A DNA stretch of 64,000 nt from Peptoclostridium litorale DSM 5388. GTDB taxonomy: Bacteria > Bacillota > Clostridia > Peptostreptococcales > Peptostreptococcaceae. This document shows positions 1 to 7,658 of the stretch, one piece after another. The notes beneath the pieces were generated by a model. It worked only from the letters and a program-made list of their open reading frames with translations, was not told the origin of the DNA and made no database searches. The DNA lies in NCBI RefSeq assembly GCF_900141635.1, contig NZ_FSRH01000008.1, forward strand, positions 80,632 through 144,631, written 5' to 3'. Each line of letters starts with the position of its first letter. Positions within the stretch are counted from its first letter, which is position 1. The position numbers and the translations under genes are program-made.

Positions 1-53
1 CAGGAACAGCGCTGATAAAAAGTTCGCTGTAAATAATAAAGGAGGCATGGAGC

Positions 54-386
54 ATGGACATACTGATTAATAAAACTGACAATGTTGTTATCGACATAGG
101 AAGCATAAAGCCTGCCCAAGAAGGGTTTGAGGTTACTTCTGGATATTTCTCAGAAAAAACGCTATATTTAAATCTACAGGAAGAACTTACTTTAATCGCA
201 GATGTAATTGTACCTGATGGAGCGGTCCCTTCAAAATTTATATATCAAAATGGCAACTTTGAGGTTAATCAAAATTATAAAGAATATGAAAATCCTGAAA
301 AGAAAATTGAATCCTTGGAAAAAGATATTCAAGGGCTTCAAAACGCAATAACAGAGCTTACAATGCTAATGGCAGAGCCTCAGTAA
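54..386 (+). CDS. Phage tail-region hypothetical protein
   Basis: A 110-residue protein I cannot assign to a named family. Residues 1-75 look like a compact beta-rich fold and residues 82-108 form a short coiled coil (LESLEKDIQ-like heptads). Small proteins of this build commonly sit between phage tail fibre/baseplate genes and the lysis genes. The start is set by AAAGGAGG at 39-46, seven bases before the ATG. The first 32 bases of the window can be read as the last codons of an upstream gene ending at TAA 30-32, so this gene probably lies inside a longer tail operon entering from the left. The role is inferred from position only. Confidence 0.7.
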   Translation: MDILINKTDNVVIDIGSIKPAQEGFEVTSGYFSEKTLYLNLQEELTLIADVIVPDGAVPSKFIYQNGNFEVNQNYKEYENPEKKIESLEKDIQGLQNAITELTMLMAEPQ

Positions 387-439
387 AGGGGCGTTTTTTA
401 ATGCTTAAATTCATAAAATTCATAAAGGAGATGGTTTGT

Positions 440-607
440 ATGTTTCAATTTACAAAAGATTCGGCAGTGGTAAGGGATGCATGGGTTCCGCTAATACTAG
501 CAGGCAAAAGGACACTGGCAGAAGTGCCAACGGCATTCAATCTGAAGGCTGCAGTTGAAGCAGTTCTTGCGGAAATCGTCGCACCTGCAACATCAGAAGA
601 AAAATAA
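440..607 (+). CDS. Small phage protein, CD1375-like
   Basis: A 55-residue protein with the pattern VPLILAGKRTLAEVP, which resembles the short CD1375-like/XkdX-type proteins found beside tail genes in clostridial prophages (a loop typically reading IKAGKRTxxxVP). The function of that family is not known to me. An in-frame ATG exists at 401, but AAAGGAG at 424-430 is correctly spaced only for the ATG at 440, so I use the later start. It follows the coiled-coil tail gene and precedes the large tail protein on the same strand, consistent with one tail operon. Confidence 0.65.
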   Translation: MFQFTKDSAVVRDAWVPLILAGKRTLAEVPTAFNLKAAVEAVLAEIVAPATSEEK

Positions 608-656
608 TCGAAGGGGGCGGATATTGCGCCCCTGTTTTACTTAAAGGGGTGAACGT

Positions 657-1754
657 ATGAAGCCTATCAGAATTTTAACGCCTGACCTGGAACTTGTAGG
701 GGAGATAGACAATTACAGTTCTCTTGTTTTTTGCAGGAAATATCATGCTCCAGGTGAATTTCAGTTGGTTACGAACATAAAGGTTCAAAATGCACAGGCT
801 CTTCAAAAAAACAACTTTATTATGCTTGGGGCTGACAAAAACAAAGTAGGGATAATACGGCATAGGGAGATCGGTACAAATGAAAAGGGAGAAGAAATTC
901 TCCAAATCAAAGGATACGCCCTTGGACATATTATGAGCCAGCGTATTACTATCCCACCTGATGGCCAAGCACAAGACATACAGGAAGCAGATGCAGAAAC
1001 TGTTATGAAACACTATGTCCAGAGGAACTGCCTGGACGTGCCCGGCATGGAGTTTTCAAACTTAGTTGTAGCTGAAAATCAGCACAGAGCAGGAATAATA
1101 AAATGGCAGAGTAGATACAAGAATCTATCGGAAGAACTTGAAAAAATCAGTAAGGTTTCAGGTCTTGGGTGGGGCGTGCATATTGATTCTAACCTGAATA
1201 AGTGGATATTTGATGTGTACATGGGGAAAAATCTTTCTGTAAATCAGCAGATAAATCCGCCGGTGATTTTTTCACCTGAATTTGACAATATTGATTCTCA
1301 AGACTTAACGGACAGTTTGATAGGATATTTTAATTTTGCCATTGTAGGGGGTAAAGGCGAAGGAGCTGCAAGGGAAATCGTAGCGGTAGGAACTGAGGCT
1401 ACTGGCCTTGACAGATATGTAACCTTTATTGATGCGAGAGATATTGAGGATAGTGAAGACCTTCAAGAAAGGGGTATGGCAAAACTTTTAGAATATGAGA
1501 AAATCACATCTTTCAATTCAAAGATATCACAAAGCGGACCGTTTAAATACGAAAAAGACTGGAACCTGGGTGATGTGGTTACGGTTCAAAATAAGTCTTG
1601 GGGAATCACCATGGATGTTAGGGTTACGCAGGTGGAGGAAATCTATGAGGAAGAGGGGTTTAAATTAAAAGCTACCTTTGGGGAGGGGATTCCGACTTTG
1701 ATTCAAAAGATAAGGTCCTCGCTTTCAGATCTGAATGTGGAGAGCACAAAATAA
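657..1754 (+). CDS. Phage tail protein, siphovirus ReqiPepy6 Gp37-like
   Basis: A 365-residue protein whose N-terminus (MKPIRILTPDLELVGEID) and overall plan match the siphovirus ReqiPepy6 Gp37-like tail family, which includes baseplate or tail-tip components of Gram-positive siphophages and prophages. The family resemblance is by recognition of the conserved opening, the GYALGHI segment near residue 85 and the C-terminal WNLGDVVTVQN segment. A GGGGTGAAC ribosome site lies just upstream of the ATG. The gene is followed by the XhlA, holin and endolysin genes in the order usual for the right end of a siphophage genome, so it is likely a late gene. Confidence 0.8.
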   Translation: MKPIRILTPDLELVGEIDNYSSLVFCRKYHAPGEFQLVTNIKVQNAQALQKNNFIMLGADKNKVGIIRHREIGTNEKGEEILQIKGYALGHIMSQRITIPPDGQAQDIQEADAETVMKHYVQRNCLDVPGMEFSNLVVAENQHRAGIIKWQSRYKNLSEELEKISKVSGLGWGVHIDSNLNKWIFDVYMGKNLSVNQQINPPVIFSPEFDNIDSQDLTDSLIGYFNFAIVGGKGEGAAREIVAVGTEATGLDRYVTFIDARDIEDSEDLQERGMAKLLEYEKITSFNSKISQSGPFKYEKDWNLGDVVTVQNKSWGITMDVRVTQVEEIYEEEGFKLKATFGEGIPTLIQKIRSSLSDLNVESTK

Positions 1755-1774
1755 TATAGACAAGGGGAAAGCGT

Positions 1775-2029
1775 ATGGAAAATGGAGTATGTATGGAGAA
1801 ACACAAAAGAGTGGATGAAAAACTAGAAACACACGATAAAAGGCTAAATAACCACTCAAACAGGATAGATAAACTGGAACAAAACAATGCGGAAATGAAA
1901 GAGAAACTCAGCGGATTGATAGACAAGCTTGGAGCTTTGAACACGACATTGAAGTGGTTCATAGGCTTGATGGTAGGATCCTTTGTAAGCTTCTTTTTTT
2001 ATGCTGTACAAAACAACATTTTTAGATAA
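1775..2029 (+). CDS. Hemolysin XhlA-like phage lysis protein
   Basis: An 84-residue protein with a charged coiled coil (about residues 8-55, heptads such as RIDKLEQNNAEMKEKL) followed by one membrane segment (WFIGLMVGSFVSFFFYAV, about 62-79) and a short tail. This is the architecture of XhlA of Bacillus PBSX-type prophages, a membrane protein that assists holin and endolysin in host lysis. AAGGGG at 1762-1767 supports the ATG at 1775; the ATG at 1793, with GGAG at 1784, is an alternative giving MEKHKRVDEK. It sits directly before the holin-like and endolysin genes. Confidence 0.8.
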   Translation: MENGVCMEKHKRVDEKLETHDKRLNNHSNRIDKLEQNNAEMKEKLSGLIDKLGALNTTLKWFIGLMVGSFVSFFFYAVQNNIFR

Positions 2030-2042
2030 GGAGGGAATCGGT

Positions 2043-2282
2043 ATGGATAACATGGAGATATACGGTGTTATGGCGGTTCCGCTAATCACCGGTCTTGTCC
2101 AGACGGCAACCAGTGTGGGGCTGTCTAAAAAATATGCGCCACTGGTTTCGCTAGGAGCGGGAATGTACATAGGAGCCGTTGGGTTTGCAAACGGCAATCT
2201 CACAAAGGGAATTATCGTAGGGGCAGCCATAGGGCTTTCAGCTTCAGGGTTTTATAGCGCTGTCAGGATGCCGGGAAAATAA
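2043..2282 (+). CDS. Holin-like small membrane protein
   Basis: A 79-residue hydrophobic protein with two or three glycine-rich membrane segments (about residues 7-24, 30-46 and 52-70) and a basic C-terminus. Size, hydrophobicity and position between the XhlA-like gene and the endolysin point to a holin, which would form the membrane lesion that releases or activates the endolysin. AAGGAGGG at 2029-2036 fixes the ATG at 2043; the longer frame from 2001 has no such site and would overlap the previous gene. No specific holin family is recognised. Confidence 0.65.
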   Translation: MDNMEIYGVMAVPLITGLVQTATSVGLSKKYAPLVSLGAGMYIGAVGFANGNLTKGIIVGAAIGLSASGFYSAVRMPGK

Positions 2283-2297
2283 AGGGAGGAAAACAAT

Positions 2298-2696
2298 ATG
2301 TATAAAGTAATGAAAAACATCCATATATCAGATCATTTCACGATAGCAGAATTTACATGCAATGATGGATCTGGAGAGGTTATATACTCAAGGCATCTGA
2401 TAGAGCTGCTTGAAAAAATCAGAGTTAAGGTCGGTAAGCCTATAATAATCAATTCTGGATATAGGAATCCAGGCTATAATAGGAAAGTTGGAGGCAGTCC
2501 CAAAAGTCAGCATATGCTTGGAACAGCAGCGGATATAAGGATAAAAGGACTTAGTTCAAAAGCGGTTGCAGATATAGCAATAGAATGTGGGGCAAGAGGA
2601 GTTGGTGTATATGACACTTTTACACATGTGGATGTCAGATACGAACCTAAAAATGTAAATAAGGGATATGATTTTTGGGATATGAGGACAAAATAA
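2298..2696 (+). CDS. Peptidase M15A-family endolysin
   Basis: A 132-residue single-domain zinc peptidase of the M15A / D-Ala-D-Ala carboxypeptidase-like group, expected to cut cell-wall cross-links at lysis. Visible motifs are SGYRNPGYN (about residues 55-63), the SxHxxGxAAD zinc signature in SQHMLGTAAD (about 73-82) and the second histidine in HVDVR (about 112-116). No separate cell-wall binding domain is present, so it is a minimal enzyme of typical phage size. GGGAGG precedes the ATG. It is the last gene of the lysis block and is followed at once by a terminator. Confidence 0.85.
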   Translation: MYKVMKNIHISDHFTIAEFTCNDGSGEVIYSRHLIELLEKIRVKVGKPIIINSGYRNPGYNRKVGGSPKSQHMLGTAADIRIKGLSSKAVADIAIECGARGVGVYDTFTHVDVRYEPKNVNKGYDFWDMRTK

Positions 2697-2697
2697 T

Positions 2698-2727
2698 AAA
2701 AAGCCTGGAGAGATTCCCGGCTTTTTA
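2698..2727 (+). terminator. Rho-independent terminator after the endolysin
   Basis: AAAAAGCC(T)GG and CCGGCTTTTT form a stem around a short loop directly after the endolysin stop codon, with a T run at the 3' side. The A-rich 5' arm means it may also stop transcription of the minus-strand gene that ends at 2767. Confidence 0.8.
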
Positions 2728-2766
2728 GATTATGTATGATAGGAATATGATTTTGAATATTTATTT

Positions 2767-3498
2767 TCAAGATCTTTGTCTTGTTTCTTTTTTTAAATCA
2801 TAATACATATCGTTTAACAATTCATAAAAAAATGACATATGTTTACTATCCCTATTAATAATATCATCAAAAATAGGATACATTCCCCAGCGGAATATCA
2901 TAAAAAATCCAATAAACATGACTATAATAACAATAATATAGATAAACATAGTGATTGCAGATTCTAAATTTTTAGTAATGGCAGGATTAAATATGCTATT
3001 GAAAAAACTATTACATAAAGATATGATTAAAGCTCCAAAAAAAGAAGGTAAAATTGGAAATTTTGTTTTTAATTTTTCAGATTCTTTGAATGCTATATTT
3101 GATAATCTTTTAATTTCACCTGCACTAACTTCCTCTCCATTTTCTCTTAGATACTTCAATATTTCATTTTTTCGATGTTTATTTATTTCTCTTAAAACTC
3201 TAGGGGTATTCCAAAATGTAGCATTTGAAGATATACCATATATTTCATTAACAATTTTTTTTGTTTTGCTATTGAGTAATATAAATAATACAAAAGATAG
3301 TATTGCGTAAGGCAAAATTATTTTATTAACAAATATTTTTTCGGAAAGTTCGTTGCTGAATATTAATCTGAAAACAAAAAGCACAGTAAAAATGAATGGA
3401 GTTGATAGAATTGCAAAATATAAACTTTTCACATGTTTAAATACAAGGTTGTAAATACCAAGTTCTTTTTTATAAAAATTGAAAATTTCATATAGCAT
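2767..3498 (-). CDS. Unknown four-helix membrane protein, prophage cargo
   Basis: A 243-residue protein I do not recognise. It has two membrane segments near residues 30-48 and 62-78, a basic cytoplasmic middle (about 80-145, with NTPRVLREINKHRKNEIL), and two more hydrophobic segments near 150-172 and 182-203, ending in a charged tail. The GTGGAGG site just upstream supports the ATG. It is convergent to the lysis genes and lies outside the late operon, the usual place for phage cargo such as superinfection-exclusion or defence genes. The segment is more AT-rich than the lysis genes. Function unknown. Confidence 0.6.
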   Translation of the reverse strand: MLYEIFNFYKKELGIYNLVFKHVKSLYFAILSTPFIFTVLFVFRLIFSNELSEKIFVNKIILPYAILSFVLFILLNSKTKKIVNEIYGISSNATFWNTPRVLREINKHRKNEILKYLRENGEEVSAGEIKRLSNIAFKESEKLKTKFPILPSFFGALIISLCNSFFNSIFNPAITKNLESAITMFIYIIVIIVMFIGFFMIFRWGMYPIFDDIINRDSKHMSFFYELLNDMYYDLKKETRQRS

Positions 3499-3877
3499 AA
3501 AAAACCTCCACTAGATATACGTATGTTTAAGATATAGTATGTCATTAAATGCGATAATTTACAAGTTTTGTAGAACTTGTATTTAATACGAGGTTTTTAA
3601 AAATCTCAAGAGGACAAGGAAGTTATTTTTTCTGTACTGGAAATAAATATTTCCTGTATAGTTATTTAATTATGATATAAAAAGTCGAATTTACCCAAGC
3701 GAAAATGAAATAACAGCATATGTTTTTGAGTTGCAAATTACAAATATATTACAATGAAACAAGATTATTTCTATAATTGTCCTTTTTAGGGTATAATTCA
3801 TATGGTTAAAATAAGTTTAACAACATATTCATCAAATTATTAGTTATAATAGAAATAAGTTAAAAGAAGGAGTTCTT
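3499..3877. other. Divergent intergenic region with promoter-like boxes
   Basis: About 380 AT-rich bases between the minus-strand membrane protein and the plus-strand STAS-HATPase cassette. TATAAT occurs at 3792-3797 and again at 3845-3850 on the plus strand, upstream of AGAAGGAG at 3866-3873. Neither has a good -35 box at 17 bases. On the minus strand an ATGACAT...TACGTAT pair could serve the membrane protein. No gene is seen here. Confidence 0.4.
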
Positions 3878-4759
3878 ATGCCTAAATATGTTTATAAATT
3901 TAGTGAAACAAATTTAAACAATACAAAAAATACTTACATAGAATTAACTGAGTTTCAAAACAAATTACTTAATTGCAATAAATCTAACATAGTTTTAGAC
4001 CTATCAAATATTAAATTTATTTCACCTAATGCACTTAACATTATAGTTGGCACTGTTGAAGAATGCAGGAAGAAAAAAAAGATAGTAAAATATGATTTAT
4101 CTGAAGTAAATCCTGAAGTATTAAGTTTTTTAATAAGTTCGAATTTTATTGCAAATGAGTATTCAATAAAGATAACAATTAAAGATGAAGATATTTGTTT
4201 TAAAATTTGGACATATGATGAAATATTTAATGATGAAATATTAGACGAATATGTAAGCGATGTAATAGAAAAGACGCACATGAAAATGGATTACAAAGTA
4301 AAAGATAAATTGTATACAAATTTGACAGAGATTATTGCAAATGCTGGTTATCATTCTGGAAATAAAAACGATGGATTTTATTCATGTGGTAGATATTTGC
4401 CAAACCAAGAAGTTATGCATTTTGGGTTTTATGATACTGGTGTAGGAATCGTTGAGAATGTTAGACAATTTTTGAATACTCAAGAAAGTGATGAAGCTCT
4501 TATGAAGTGGGCTTTACAATTAGGAAATACCACAATAGTTAACGTTGATTATGAAAGAGGATTGGGCCTTTCGTTTCTAAAAGAATTTGTTCCTTTAAAC
4601 AAAGGGTATTTGAGAATTATAACTAATGGAATCTACTATCAGCTAGATGAAGATGGAGAACAATTTGAGATGTTAAAATACCCTATACAGGGGACATCAA
4701 TTAATTTACAGATAAATGCAGACGTGAAACATAAGTATACAATGAAAAGGGGTAAATAA
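3878..4759 (+). CDS. STAS-like domain fused to HATPase_c (GHKL) domain
   Basis: A 293-residue protein with two parts. Residues about 20-95 look like a STAS/MlaB-type fold (IVLDLSNIKFISPNALNIIVG), the fold of anti-anti-sigma factors. Residues about 140-282 carry the Bergerat ATP-binding motifs: N-box EIIANAGYHS (151-160), G1 DTGVG (186-190), G2 RGLGLS (227-232) and G3 GTS (272-274). There is no HisKA dimerisation domain, so it is not an ordinary sensor kinase; it resembles a SpoIIAB/RsbW-type ATPase joined to its own STAS partner. It is the first gene of a tight cassette (one base before the next start). I infer a protein-switch or regulatory role for the downstream nuclease. Confidence 0.75.
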   Translation: MPKYVYKFSETNLNNTKNTYIELTEFQNKLLNCNKSNIVLDLSNIKFISPNALNIIVGTVEECRKKKKIVKYDLSEVNPEVLSFLISSNFIANEYSIKITIKDEDICFKIWTYDEIFNDEILDEYVSDVIEKTHMKMDYKVKDKLYTNLTEIIANAGYHSGNKNDGFYSCGRYLPNQEVMHFGFYDTGVGIVENVRQFLNTQESDEALMKWALQLGNTTIVNVDYERGLGLSFLKEFVPLNKGYLRIITNGIYYQLDEDGEQFEMLKYPIQGTSINLQINADVKHKYTMKRGK

Positions 4760-4760
4760 T

Positions 4761-5087
4761 ATGAAAATAATAATAAAGGAAATCTCTTCAATAGCGATAT
4801 CTAGTAAAAGTGGAATGTTACTTAGACAAAAATTAGAAAAAGCATTGGAATCAAACGAAATTGTAACTATTGATTTTTGTGGTGTTGATAAATTTGCATC
4901 TATGTATTTTAATGCATCGATAGGTTATGTTGCGCAAAAATTAGGTAGGGAAGAGTTTAACAGAAGGGTGAAAATAGTAAATATAACAATTAACGGTAAA
5001 GAAATAATAAATTCATCAATTGAAAATTCAATTAGTAAAAAAGAATCTTTTGATATTCAAGAAACATTGAAAGGGTTAGGTGACTAA
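4761..5087 (+). CDS. STAS-like DUF4325 protein
   Basis: A 108-residue protein matching the DUF4325 STAS-like pattern: SGMLLRQKLEKAL (about residues 17-29) followed by VTIDFCGVDKFASMYFNASIG (about 35-55). DUF4325 proteins are small STAS-like domains often coded beside HATPase proteins. The classical phosphorylatable serine context of SpoIIAA is not obvious, though FASMYF contains a serine in the corresponding loop. The gene begins one base after the STAS-HATPase gene and ends immediately before the PIN gene (TAA then ATG), so the three proteins are almost certainly made together. It is likely the binding partner of the ATPase. Confidence 0.7.
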   Translation: MKIIIKEISSIAISSKSGMLLRQKLEKALESNEIVTIDFCGVDKFASMYFNASIGYVAQKLGREEFNRRVKIVNITINGKEIINSSIENSISKKESFDIQETLKGLGD

Positions 5088-5669
5088 ATGCACTCTTCGA
5101 ATGTTGATAACCTCTGTGTGATAAGAAATGAGAAGGTTTTTGTAGATACAAATGTTTTGATATGGACTCACTATTCAAAAGCATCGATTAGTGAAAGTGT
5201 AAAGGCGTATCAGATGGAAAAATATCCAGATGCAATAGAAACTTTGATAGAAAATAACAATACATTAGTGACTACAACTTTAAATATTTCTGAATTAATG
5301 AGAGTAATAGAAAAGCATGAAATTAATATCGCTAAAGCCAATGATATTAATCTTAAAGATAAATATGATAAAGAGATTAGAAACATAAAAAGTGTAAGGG
5401 AAGAAATTAAAAAGGAAGTAGAATTAGCAATGAATCAAATAAAATCAATATATAATTGTGTTGAGATAAGTATAAAAAATTGTGGATTAGACGATTTTAT
5501 AAAAAAATATTTAGGTGTTAACCTTGATGTTAATGATTTTATGATGATTGAAGAAATGACAAAAAATGAAATCAAATGGTTTTTATCTGATGATAGTGAT
5601 TTTACATCATACCCTGATAGCACTAAGTATTTACTTACTGCAAATCATAGGGCACTTCCTCAAAATTAA
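5088..5669 (+). CDS. PIN-domain ribonuclease-like protein
   Basis: A 193-residue PIN-fold protein. The acidic residues of a PIN active site are visible: D20 in FVDTNVLIW, E69 in NISELMRV, D150 in VNDFMMIEE and D168/D169/D171 in FLSDDSDF. A long charged helical insertion (about residues 75-120) separates the first and second halves. PIN proteins are metal-dependent nucleases, often toxins of VapC type or tRNA/mRNA cleaving effectors. Unlike VapBC there is no small DNA-binding antitoxin upstream; the partners are the STAS-HATPase and DUF4325 proteins. I infer a regulated RNase effector. A strong hairpin follows the stop codon. Confidence 0.7.
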   Translation: MHSSNVDNLCVIRNEKVFVDTNVLIWTHYSKASISESVKAYQMEKYPDAIETLIENNNTLVTTTLNISELMRVIEKHEINIAKANDINLKDKYDKEIRNIKSVREEIKKEVELAMNQIKSIYNCVEISIKNCGLDDFIKKYLGVNLDVNDFMMIEEMTKNEIKWFLSDDSDFTSYPDSTKYLLTANHRALPQN

Positions 5670-5670
5670 A

Positions 5671-5698
5671 TTGCCAACGCAAAGTTTTGCGTTGGCAA
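5671..5698 (+). terminator. Perfect 13-bp hairpin after the PIN gene
   Basis: TTGCCAACGCAAA (5671-5683) and its exact complement (5686-5698) flank a two-base centre, one base after the PIN stop codon. It lacks a T run, so it may be an RNA end-protecting hairpin or a recombination-related palindrome, not a classical terminator. Its right half contains GCGTTGGCAAA, which recurs at 5961-5971. Confidence 0.5.
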
Positions 5699-5972
5699 AT
5701 CGTAGGCAAAATGATAATTTAGCCATTGAAATCAAGTGCTTGCAACGATATTTTTTTAAAGTGCCAAGACGAAGCTAGACACGGTTCAGCATTTGCAGGA
5801 CTTCTTAAGAGATATTTCGGCTAGTATTTTCAAAGGTTGTAGCGACTGGAAGCTGTTGCTATCGCTGGGATAGATAGAATCACACACGAAACAAAAATGT
5901 TTTAACCTATTTCACCACATCACAGAATATTATATAATATTCACATCATCCGTAGGCAAAGCGTTGGCAAAA
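5689..5972. repeat. Swapped short repeats at the prophage edge
   Basis: Two short words occur twice in opposite order: GCGTTGGCAAA (5689-5699) then CGTAGGCAAA (5701-5710), and CGTAGGCAAA (5951-5960) then GCGTTGGCAAA (5961-5971). They bracket a rubrerythrin 3' remnant and an 18-bp palindrome (5925-5942). This lies where prophage genes give way to chromosomal genes, so it may be an attachment-site scar. The other end of the prophage is outside the window, so this cannot be confirmed here. Confidence 0.4.
5723..5824 (+). pseudogene. Rubrerythrin C-terminal remnant
   Basis: An open frame ending at TAG 5822-5824 encodes CQDEARHGSAFAGLLKRYFG, the characteristic C-terminal end of rubrerythrin/NADH peroxidase proteins (a ferritin-like diiron fold with the DExxH ligand motif). 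Upstream the match fades within about ten codons and a stop appears at 5720-5722, so only the last 25-30 residues survive. No start codon or ribosome site is present. It is probably the 3' end of a gene broken by prophage insertion or later deletion. Confidence 0.7.
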
Positions 5973-5993
5973 TCCACTGTCAGCGCTTTTTTT
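5961..5993 (+). terminator. Terminator downstream of the rubrerythrin remnant
   Basis: GCGTTGGCA (5961-5969) pairs with TGTCAGCGC (5978-5986), allowing G-T pairs, followed by seven T residues. It fits the original terminator of the truncated rubrerythrin gene. Confidence 0.7.
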
Positions 5994-5994
5994 A

Positions 5995-6015
5995 TTTGGG
6001 CACCGGGTGCCCAAA
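5995..6015. promoter_or_regulatory. 21-bp perfect palindrome
   Basis: Arms TTTGGGCACC (5995-6004) and GGTGCCCAAA (6006-6015) flank a single central G. It immediately follows the terminator at 5993 and lies 290 bases before the DUF1835 gene. The form is that of a repressor operator, but no matching second site was seen, and it could also fold as an RNA hairpin. Confidence 0.35.
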
Positions 6016-6305
6016 CAGTCCATTTTTCAAATATATCAAGGATTAGTTTTTTGTGGAAGGCTCAACTTCACTAGTTGTCATAATACGGGCCTAAAAAGGT
6101 TGTTAATAATCGGAATCATTAGAATCCCATGAAAAAACTTTCTGGGGACACAATCAGTGCCATAAGTGTATTATAATATAGTCATGATGCGAATAAAGGG
6201 ATATAAATGCATGTTTACAAAAGGACTGGGGCATGGCAGAAACACTGATTCATCAAAACAAGGCCATACTAGTATAAACAATTTATGGGAAAGGAGTTGT
6301 TAAAC

Positions 6306-7520
6306 GTGGATAAATTTATACATATTGTGTTTGGCGATTCGGCAGCGGGAGTATTGAGGTATTTTTTGAATAAGGGTGAACATGAATTCAATGGAAAGGT
6401 AATAAATTTCAGTGATGATTTTTCCATAGGCCCGATATATGAAATTGACACCGAAGAGGGTTTTAGGAGAAGACTGGAATGGTTTAGAAGTGTCTTTGAA
6501 AAAATTGGGGAATTAGACTGGTTTGAAGAGGCTGCAAAGGGAATTGTGGACTCATATGAGAAAGTAAGATCAGTTGGGCAAGGCGCAAATATTATAGTAT
6601 GGCACGGGGAGAATGCATCCAACCAAGCGGGATTGCGATATTTGAGTTCTGTGCTGGATGAAAAGGACATGTACGAATTAGATATTTCAAAAGCAATAGG
6701 GACGGTACGCGGTGAAAATGAATACATTCCAAGGAGCCTTGCCGAAATGTCTCCTGAAGATATAGGAGATATAATTTTTCATGTGAAAAAAGTTGAAAAG
6801 GAAAAACATGCTGCATTAAAAGAGGAGTGGAAGCACCTTAGAGATTCGCCTGAAAACCTCAGGATTTTGAAAGGGGAAGGAGTATTTGGAGTAAATGATG
6901 AGTATTACGACGATGAAATATTATTAAGCTGCACATATAATTTCAAAAAAGCTGCAAGGGTCATAGGAAAGATTATGGGAAAATCGGAGCAGCTAATAGG
7001 AGACATGTACATTGACTACAGGTTGAGAGCGTTAATTGAAAGCAAAAAAATAGAAGGCAGGGGAAGCATTAAGAGAATGAGGGATTTTGATGTGAGAGTA
7101 AAATATAGTTTGAATGAATTTTTTAAAGCGCTTTTTAAAAAAGAATGCGACAAAGATGAAGACGGATTCTACCATTACCTTATAGAGGAAAATGAATATG
7201 GGCTTGAAGTGGACACGGTATACATAGGGGATTGGTGGAAAAGAGTTGATATGTCAAACAAGCTGATACTTGATTATGATGATAGCAATATGTTTTCCCT
7301 GACATGGTTTAAAGAAGGCGTAGAATTAATCAGAATAAATCATGTACTCATAGGCAGGGCCGAATACAAAACAGAAGAATATGTTGATGAAAATGGTGAG
7401 AATGTAAAAGAGGAGTCGGTAGTTCTTCATATGGACAACGGATCAAACCAGTATATTCAGATTCAAATGAGACCGCATATGAGTATAAGATTAGGGAGCA
7501 GAGAATGTCCTAATCAGTGA
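6306..7520 (+). CDS. DUF1835/DUF3658 domain protein
   Basis: A 404-residue protein with an N-terminal DUF1835 domain (IHIVFGDSAAGVLR at the start, then a GPI motif near residue 44 and WHGENASNQAGLRYL near 98-112) and a DUF3658-like region (about 140-285). The C-terminal 110 residues (WWKRVDMSNKLILDYDDSN) are an additional unknown segment. Molecular function of these families is not known to me; the N-terminal part suggests a nucleotide- or phosphate-binding fold. GGAAAGGAG at 6288-6296 is spaced for GTG at 6306, not for ATG at 6285, which overlaps it. TATAAT at 6172-6177 may be its promoter. Confidence 0.75.
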   Translation: MDKFIHIVFGDSAAGVLRYFLNKGEHEFNGKVINFSDDFSIGPIYEIDTEEGFRRRLEWFRSVFEKIGELDWFEEAAKGIVDSYEKVRSVGQGANIIVWHGENASNQAGLRYLSSVLDEKDMYELDISKAIGTVRGENEYIPRSLAEMSPEDIGDIIFHVKKVEKEKHAALKEEWKHLRDSPENLRILKGEGVFGVNDEYYDDEILLSCTYNFKKAARVIGKIMGKSEQLIGDMYIDYRLRALIESKKIEGRGSIKRMRDFDVRVKYSLNEFFKALFKKECDKDEDGFYHYLIEENEYGLEVDTVYIGDWWKRVDMSNKLILDYDDSNMFSLTWFKEGVELIRINHVLIGRAEYKTEEYVDENGENVKEESVVLHMDNGSNQYIQIQMRPHMSIRLGSRECPNQ

Positions 7521-7591
7521 AAAAATTTATTTGTTCAGTATGCGGATACACTCACGAGGGAAGCGAATCGCCAGAAAAATGTCCGCAGTGA
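7517..7591 (+). pseudogene. Rubredoxin-like ORF with TGA at the fourth cysteine
   Basis: Starting at GTG 7517, which overlaps the previous stop, the frame reads KKFICSVCGYTHEGSE, then PEKCPQ and TGA at 7589-7591. This is the N-terminal rubredoxin-like knuckle of rubrerythrins or small zinc-ribbon proteins. The TGA stands exactly where the last metal-binding cysteine of the CPxC motif should be, and the next codons (GVAEKAP) still look like the family. It is either a nonsense-mutated remnant or, less likely, a selenocysteine codon. A 24-bp palindrome follows. Confidence 0.55.
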
Positions 7592-7601
7592 GGAGTTGCT
7601 G

Positions 7602-7625
7602 AGAAAGCGCCAATTGGCGCTTTCT
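7602..7625. terminator. 24-bp perfect palindrome between convergent genes
   Basis: AGAAAGCGCCAA and its exact complement meet without a loop, between the plus-strand DUF1835 block and the minus-strand MarR gene. No T run follows, so it is a weak terminator candidate; in RNA the central bases would open to form the loop. Confidence 0.45.
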
Positions 7626-7658
7626 ATACTAGAAATAACTTCGTGGACACAATGCATT

